From Scolanthus callimorphus (Eukaryota > Cnidaria > Anthozoa > Actiniaria > Edwardsiidae), in contig CM066913.1 in the NCBI GenBank assembly GCA_033964015.1, positions 35,725,577-35,789,576 on the forward strand: DNA of 64,000 bases. Reading direction: 5' to 3'. The notes beneath the pieces are model-generated. The model saw nothing but the letters and a program-made list of their open reading frames with translations, was not told the origin of the DNA and did not search any database. Made by a program: the position numbers and the translations under genes. Positions 24,301 to 33,300 of the stretch are shown one piece after another (position 1 is the first letter of the stretch; the number at the start of each line of letters is the position of its first letter).

Positions 24301-27300
24301 CATACATACACATTGCTTCGTTCTATTAGAGTTCATTTATACACATTGCTTCGTTCTATTCATAGTCTTTTATAGAACGAAGATAATTGATATTAAACAG
24401 CTACCATGCTCTTGAGTTCTGGATTATTTATATATGGAGGTGCTATCAATACTTATGGATGATCCATAAGTGAGGTTAAGTGGATATGTTGTTCGGGGAG
24501 AGGGTCTCGTGTGACGTCACGTCACACATGTCTTACCAACCACAGGAAGCCCGTGCAGAACGCCAGTGGCTAGGTAGCAAGGATTTGACTTGCTTACCTC
24601 AGCAACGACGCCAATACATCCTGCTATGACAGCAGCCTTTGGTTGAGCACCACTCATCCCCCCAAGACCTGATGTCAAAAACACCTGGAAAAACAACATT
24701 CCTAAGTTAAATTGTGAAAACTACCTATTTGTTTTTTTTAGTTTTCATAAGGGTTCACGAAAACGAGGTGTTCGCGGATAATAATTCGTCTCATTTCATG
24801 CTACGAGGTTCGTTTATATGTCGTTATAGTCCGGTCAAATTAGCCCGAAAAAACCCCGAACCTGGAAAAAATTGCAACATGGGAAATTTTTGGTTCTAAT
24901 TGTTAAACACATATGTAGGAATAACATATCCAAATTTTGTAGAAATCCGGCTGGGGGAAGTTGGTTAAATTATTGGTTTTACCAGCGACGTCAAGGGCGC
25001 CTTTTTCGGCGGCACTTAACACTGAAAACACAGAAACTGGGAGAATGTTTATAGACTGTACAGATGAAACCGGGGAAGATTTAACAAGGTTTTTCGGTTG
25101 AAACAAATAATTTCTGAGCGATGAGTTACGGCTATGAACAATTTATTTCTTTTAGCGTATAATATTCGAACTTTAGTGTATCACCACGCGGGAAATACAA
25201 GGATCATATGGGATTTGTCGAAACGCAGGATTATTTAGTTATTATTTTGCAGAATTGGTTATAAACAAACACAAAATTCACATCTATGCAATCACATTAT
25301 GCAGTAGAAAGAAATAGCTCGATATATCGTTCAATATCACACCGAGTTACGGCCCTAACAGTCTATAGCCCTCCATTCGAATTGTTCGCTTTCATTGTCT
25401 AAGTGCCACACCGAAAACAACGGGCTTTCCTTCGTGCAGACGGAAAACCCCAAATTTAACCAACTTCCCCCGAACGGATTTTCACAAAATTTGGACACGT
25501 ATTTCTCACATATGTTCCTGAGAATTTGCTGTATAAAAATCCCATGTTGCAATGTTTTCCAGGTTAAACGCTAAATTGACCGGACTATTATAGCTATTTC
25601 AGGTAACACGCGACCCAGCGCGTTCAAAACATCGAGAGAGCTTTTGACAGTTGGGTTTCCTGTGTAGACAATGAAACCATGTGAGCCAATCAGATCCTTG
25701 CCTAGTTTCGCCTAGTGCAGTGAATTGGCTTCTGTCGCGACATGTCTCGCAAGGGAAGCCAATCGAATGCACTGAGTAAGGATATGATTGGCTCACACGG
25801 AAACGGATTGCATTGATGGACAGCACAGAAAACCCAACTGCCAAACTCTGGCGGCAACGGCGAAGTCGCGTGTTACCTGAAACAGCTGTAAATAAAAAAA
25901 ACTTTCTTTACAGCAGAATCACTTTAATAGATAATGGCTTTACTTATAAAGGTGCAACCCCTTCGCTTTAAGGTGTGCTTACAGCCGATTGCGTTAGACC
26001 GTTTAACCCAAACAGTTCGCACGTTACGTTTGAAAGTTGCGCAGCGAGACAAAAAGTGAGACGTTTCCAAGGGCAACCGCCATGTTTGTTTTTAACTGAC
26101 CAATCAGAAAGAGCAGAACTCTTTGGTTCTCCATAGAAACGTCTCGTTCCATCCTAGAAGCGCAACTTTTCAACGTTCAAACATAACGTGCGAACTGTTA
26201 GGGTTAAACAGTCAAACGTAACACAATCGGCTGTACCTACAAATAATCAAATTCAATTCTTAGAAAGATGGGTTTGAAATACCGTGTAAGGGATTTTTCT
26301 TATTTTGCACATGTATGGGAATATCACGTGGCAAAGTTGAAAATTCGATTTCTTACACAGTCAAAACACCAAAATTAGCGTAGAAAATGAAAGGAAAGGA
26401 AAATCGGGAGGGGGGGGGGGGGCTTCGCCAAGTTTTCATACATTTTGACTAAGCCCCCAGCCCCCATATTGCCATACAATCTTACTAATGAGCCCCCCCC
26501 CCCAGATTTGAAAACTGTTCCGCCGTCCTGTAGCCACTTGATTTCATGAATGAGATAGCTTTCTGATGTACTCTACAAACCTTGCCAGCTAAATTGTTTA
26601 CATTTAAATATTTTCTTCCTGCATTCATGACAGTTATCTGAAAAAGTAAAGAAGAAAACCAGGTCATACAAAATAATGCTTTTCTACTTTCCCGACTATC
26701 TTTGCTGATGTTAACCTTTTCCGTTTCCTAGGTTTACGTTACTAGGCTACTAGGTTTACGTTTCAAACATGCACGTTTTCTCGAGAACTTTTCGCTTTGG
26801 CTGCTGTTTTGACCGTCATTTCTCAGCCAATCAGAGTGCGAAAAATGCGACAACTTCTCGGCAAAACGTCCACGTTTGAAAAGAAACCCTACGCGAAAAA
26901 AAAATCATTCAGGGTTGAACGTAAATGGTAGTAACAAGGTGTAGGGTTCAGCGACGTCAAACTCTCCCGGTTTTGCCAGGAGTCTCAAGACTTAATTCGT
27001 TTCGTCTCCCGGGAAAAATTCAATAGGACTGCCACACATTTATTGTATTTCTCCCGGGAGAATTTCGCCATTTCAAGGCAGTTTCCAGATTTGTTAAGTC
27101 CTGGGGTTGACGCCCCTGCGGGTTTCATAACAAATCCACTCTATGATTTTATGGTGATGTACATGAAGTACAATAGGACTCATTAGTATATACCAAATCA
27201 GTGAATAGTCATTTTCGTGTGCTCTGATTGGCTCCTGAAATATCCAGCACTATTTACTGTTTTGAGAAAACTCTCAAAATGGCAGCTCGTTGGCAGCTCG

Positions 27301-30300
27301 TGAACCCTAATCCACCGTATTTTATTCTACTGATTTGGTTTAATATACTAAAACAACTATCCCCCACAGGGTCGGTGCCTAGCAGTGGAGCTCCATGTCT
27401 TGGTATATATCCATCACTATTCACCTCCCATTCGGGGGATAGTTGTTAATTATTGGTCCAGAACTCCCGCTTCACCACCTTGTTTGTTGAGAATCATCGA
27501 AGTACTTACAGTAGTCCCATGAACAATTCCCTGGGGTCCAATGTAACAGTAGCTGCCTGCCGTCATTTGACCGTACATGGTGGCACTGAGAGCAAACAGC
27601 TTGTCATATACCTCGCGGGTTGAGTAGTTTGGCACCATCTGAGGGTACAATATTATCAAATAAAGCTAAGTGAATCAATGGAATTGTGATTACTCTGCCC
27701 CCTACCTTTGGCTCTCTGGAAAGGGCATCCTTTTTGGAGAATTGGCTGATCTTATTTTTTACCACACTGGGGGTTGAGTACATTTGAAGACTTCCCTTCC
27801 CTGGAAATTCCAGAGGCCACAGCACCCCCTCCCTGGGATTTCCAGGGGTCCTCACCACCCCCCTCCACTGGAATTTGAACACCCCTTCCCGTGGAATTTC
27901 CAGGTTGCCTAAATACAGCCGATTGCGTTTGATTGTTTAACCCCAACAGTTCGCACGTTACGTTTGAACGTTGGAACGTTGCATTTCTAGGATAGAACGA
28001 GACGTTTCTATGGAGAACCAAAGAGTTCTGTCTTCTCTGATTGGTCAGTGAAAATAAACATGGCGGTTGCCCTTAGAAACGTCTCACTTTTTCTCTCACA
28101 ACGCAACGTTCAAACGTCCAAACGTAAGTGCGAACTGCTTGGGTTAAACAGTCAAACCCAATCGGTTGTAAGCCCTTTTTTACAGCTTAGACAGTTTCTT
28201 CCCCCCTGGAATTTCCAGGAGTCGTCGACCCCTTCCCTAGGAATTTCTAGGGTTCAGATAGACACCCCCACTTAGAATTTCCTGGGCCTTTTAAATAAAT
28301 AGACCCCTCCCCTCCTGGAATTTTTCAAGGGTCTTCCAACCCCCAAAGGGTCTTTCACAATCTCAAGACTGTCTCAAAGTCCAGGGACTGTTTTGAAGTT
28401 CAGGGGTTGACGTCCCTGCAACAGGTTCACAAAATTTATGTTTTTGCACATTTTCACAGATTCTCTAGAAAAGGGTGGCAAAATTTATGTTTTTTCCCTC
28501 AAGAGCAATGTCAGGTTCTTGGAGTCTCAGCATCTTTTTTAAAGAATAAACTAAACCAAAATTAATAATATATGGTAACTTAATACTCCATTTTGACGCT
28601 TTTCAGCTTAAGGGCTAAATTTAAAACAAATTTTCTTGAAACCCCCTAAGAAAAGATAGAAATCAAAATGGCACAGAAAGCTCCACAATATAATTTTGCA
28701 TGAGTCCTCTGACAGGTGTCATCTCGTACCATTCCATTGGTGACAACAACACGTGGTGAAGAGGGGAGACTTGGGAAAAGCCCAGCAGGGTGTCCTGAGT
28801 ACATGACGAGTGTTTGCTCTTCCGTCATCTCACTTAGATAGTGCATGACAATCCAGAACTGAAAAACAGCATATAAATTCATATGGCTCATACAGTGCAC
28901 TTAAAGTGGCTCTTAAACCCTTAATATAATCCACTGTGGACATACAATATTATGTAAAATTGAAACCGTGAAAACACATACGTTTGCTCGTAGGTATATC
29001 AAAATAATCCTCCAGATTAAGGGGTGGCAAATGGTCGCTCGGAAATAACAGAATCTTGCGAAATTCTTAGTGAATCTCGAATCTCGGACTAATAGAGAGT
29101 TGTCTCGCAATCTTGTTTTCTAACAAATTAAAAAAATTATAGAGAATGTATAGAGAAGCAATATTCATCGTCTCAATCTCAATTTTTTTAGGGCTTGATC
29201 TCGCTGTGTCGGAAAATCTCGCATTTACCATTCGCAACCCCTACGTAGATTAATAGAAAAACTTTTCAATTGTTAGACAATGCCATTCTAGGTTGTTTTG
29301 ACCTGTTATCCAGAAGATGGAATTGGATTGCCTGGCTACTTATAGAACCCATTCTTTGAGACTATAGACTGAACATTTAAACGATTTTATTGCAACAAGG
29401 GTGCATCTGCAACCAACGCACCTACTTCCCCTGGATCCGCCACTTGTAACCATAGGTGACGACATTGCAGGACTCGAAATTAAGCAATATTCATAGTGGT
29501 CGTAATTTTTTTTGGTGGCTATCTGCAGAAAGCCACCCCCCCCCCCCATTTTTAAATCATGGATACGTGCAGTGTAAACACAAGTTATTGTGGGGGGGGG
29601 GGGGGGGCAGATGTCACTCATAACTCAAGTGTTAGCTTGATGACGTCATGAAAACTAGAAAAAATAATATTTTGAGAAGGGAACATCGCTAGGTGACCAA
29701 ACTTGGAAAAAGTTATCTTTGTGGCAAATGGGTCCAACACAATGGCCACATGGTATAACGTCATCGATGACGTCATCACAACTAGATAAATTGCTATCTC
29801 GGGGAGGGAACATCGGCAGACAACCAAACATGGATAAAAGGTATCCACAATTTCGCCAAGGCCTTTGATTGTTTCCATTGTCCCTGCATTTTATAGAAAC
29901 GAAAAAATTACCAGGTAAGCATTACACCATTTACCTGAGCCCAGTTACTAAACACTTGACCATTGCCCCCATATGTAACCAGCTCATGGGGGAACTAAAC
30001 AAAACAAGTGAGTAATATCATTGAGGGAAATGACCCTATGTAACAGCAAGCTGTAACATACATGATTGCAAATTAATCATCCAGCACAGTATAGTAGGAA
30101 GGAGATACCAAAAAATTGATTTATTCCTTCTTTATAAGCTACCGACGACCGGTTAGCGCAGTGGTAGAGCGCCGGGCTGATGTTCAAACCCTGGCCGGGC
30201 CAACACTCAGGGTCTTTTTCTAATAATTGATGAGAAGGTGCTGCCTTTGCTCTAACATCTGCAAATGGTTAGACCTTCGCGTCTACTCGGATTAAGGACG

Positions 30301-33300
30301 TTAAACCGTAGGCCCCGTCTCTCACATACACTACACTAACCGGAACCAGAGGGACGTTACAGAACCACGAGGACCGTCGGAAGTTGCCCAACCTCAGTGT
30401 CACAGAACTCACAATGCTCACACTTACTCATGTTTATAAAGCTGGTTCTATAGGATGAGTTATCCATATGTAAAGCGCTTTGAGCCGCGAGGATACGCGA
30501 GGATAAGCATGGTTACTTTACTTTACTTTTTTTACGAAACCTTGAACATGATTATTTTTCATGCATGATTGATCAGAATACTATAACAACCATGAACATA
30601 GAATTAATTATTTCATGGGAGAATTTGAGTACAACTGTAAAAAAAAATGTGCCTTTTTCTGGGGGGGGGGGGGGGGAATGATCATCAGGCATTTTCAGTT
30701 TCACCCCTAAAAGATACCAAAAAGGGTGTGGCACAAACAGTTTTTTAACATGCATCAAGGAATTTCTGTCTGTGATTAAATTGCTGCCTTTGATGTTGTC
30801 TTATTTATCATCTTGTCAACAAAAGTACTCTCTCGTTCCTGAAGGTTTGCCGCTGACTTAGAGCTCTAAAAGATACCAAAACTACCTTAAATTTTATTGC
30901 AGATCAAGGTCACCCCTAAGAGGCCAAAACAAGTCCCCCACCAGGCCTTTTCAATTGTTTTCATAAACAGAAGCCTACAACTGCCACAGAAATACTTTTA
31001 GGCCATAATACTACCTCTTAATAAAATCCTAAAAAATTGAAATAAAAAAACATTCTAATAAAATATGGCAACCCATACAACTTTTATGGACAAGATCATG
31101 GGAAGTTTTTATTCTGATGATAAAAAAAGGGAAATACTGTAATTTTCTACCCAATCCCTGCTAGCAGAGGTTTCTCACACAGAGAGAGACCATCTGATAG
31201 CAGGGAGGGATTACCCACGTACATGTACATGCTATGAATCTGAACCTTGCATACTAAGCTGTTACTGAGATATACAGACCTGTGCCACTCTATGGTCCAG
31301 ATTGTTCATAATCATATGCATAATAGCAGCAGCTTGTGGTGTCTGTGCTGGATACTCATCTAAAGGATACGCCCTGTAAAAAAATCACTCACTCGCTAAT
31401 CCATTTGCATCATTATTAATGTCCACTGCAAGGTAGGTATCATGCAGGGCCGCATTTAGGTGGCCCTCCTTTTTCCCCATACATTCACTGTATTTGCTGG
31501 AGGAAACTTGAAAATTTGTGTCCCCTGTTTTCACTATTCCACCCCCCCTTCTGAAATTATATTCCTGGATCTGCCCCTGGGTATGATGTCTCATGGGATT
31601 TCACAATGTACAATGTAGTTTAAATCTATTTCACAGTCCATACGGGGTTCCATGTCTCATTTTTTTTTCTTTGCTAGAAGTCATCCCTTTGTTTGCAGTT
31701 TATGGATCAGTTTAGTTAAATTTATAGTTCTCTCCTTGATTAGCACTAATTCCAAAAATTGTGTCACAATTTTAATTCCAGATTGAAAATATCCAGCACA
31801 TGCTTATCAACGGGATTGGAAAATTGTTCATGAAAATGAATTCAATATGAACCCTTCCAAATCTCCTTATGGATGGCATATACCAATATTGTGTGATTCT
31901 AGGAAAACATAAGACCCGCCCCTGAAGGGGAAGAGGTTTGAGAGAGAGATTTTAAAATAAAATTTCTAAAAGCATCTGACCATACTGTTCCCCTCGATGT
32001 AGGGCATGTTCCTATTTGTGAGCGGGTAATCACAAGTAGTTGTCAGTTTTCTCTGCATGATCTGATTGGTGGTTGATCAAAGATATGCCCTTGATCAATC
32101 ACAACCCAAAACAATCCTAATTACCAAGTAATTTAGTACTACGACAGTCATGTGAAAACCGCTCTAATGAGATCACCTCATGTCCATATCAGGTATAAAC
32201 CGGTACATGTAGATATGACCATACTCTCTCAGTTCATTTGCAAACTCAGGAGCCAACGTCTCATGTGTCTCACATGGGAAGTATCTCAAGGCATTTTGAA
32301 GGGCAAGCTGTAACAAGAACATACAAATAAATTATTTTTCTATTATTGTACTATAGCATTTCTGTGTGAGGCTTTTTTTATATCAGCAATACACTTAACT
32401 AATATTTTTCCTTACTTGATGGGTCATGTAGGAAATTTTTTCAAATCCTCTAAGAAAGCCTTCTTGGGACTTGTAATAGAAAAATAAAAAAATCAAAATC
32501 GTGTGGCCTAGTGTCATAACATTCCCTCTCCCTACCAGTTAGTAGGGTGGGACAGGTTTTCCCCCCCAGGTTGCTAATTGAAATGCACAAAGTTTATCAT
32601 CACCATGCACCTGCTTCCTGCTACAAAAATGTGTTTCCAAAAAATATCCATACCCCCCTCCCCCAACAGAAGGGTGTTCAGAAATGACCCCCCACCTATC
32701 TGGAATTTCCTAAGAAAAATACAGATCAGGTAAATTGACCCCACCCCTCTGTAATTTAGAATCCGTTTACTTGGGGGGGTATGGATATTTCTTGGACATA
32801 GACATAGACATGGTTTATTGGTACCATGTATATAAAATACATAGGCATTAGGTTCCAATAAATGTGAAATTAAAACAAAAAAAATACAGATAAAGTTAAG
32901 TCCGGCGGGGCGAGGCGATGCCATTACTGTTCAGCCTTTAAGTGTGTTTTTTTCTTTCTGTCATACTTTCCCATATTATTTCGCGATTTGCTTTTGGGTA
33001 CTTCCGTTTTGATTATTTTTTTGGAATACAGTCACTGGGGGTAAACAATTGAGGGCGACCTTCACATCCTTTTCAAGGTATTCAAACAATTTTCTTCTGT
33101 ATGGCTTGAAAGCTACACATTTTACTAATTAATGGAAACACGCATAATTATAAGGGGATCTACAATAGTTCTAAGTTCAACATACCCCTCCCACAAACAA
33201 ACTAAGGAAGAAAAAACAGAAACAATAATAAGGGAGCCTATTATTAGGAACATTGCCAGAAAAACTTTATAATTGTCAGTCACTAATAAAACATTGAAAG

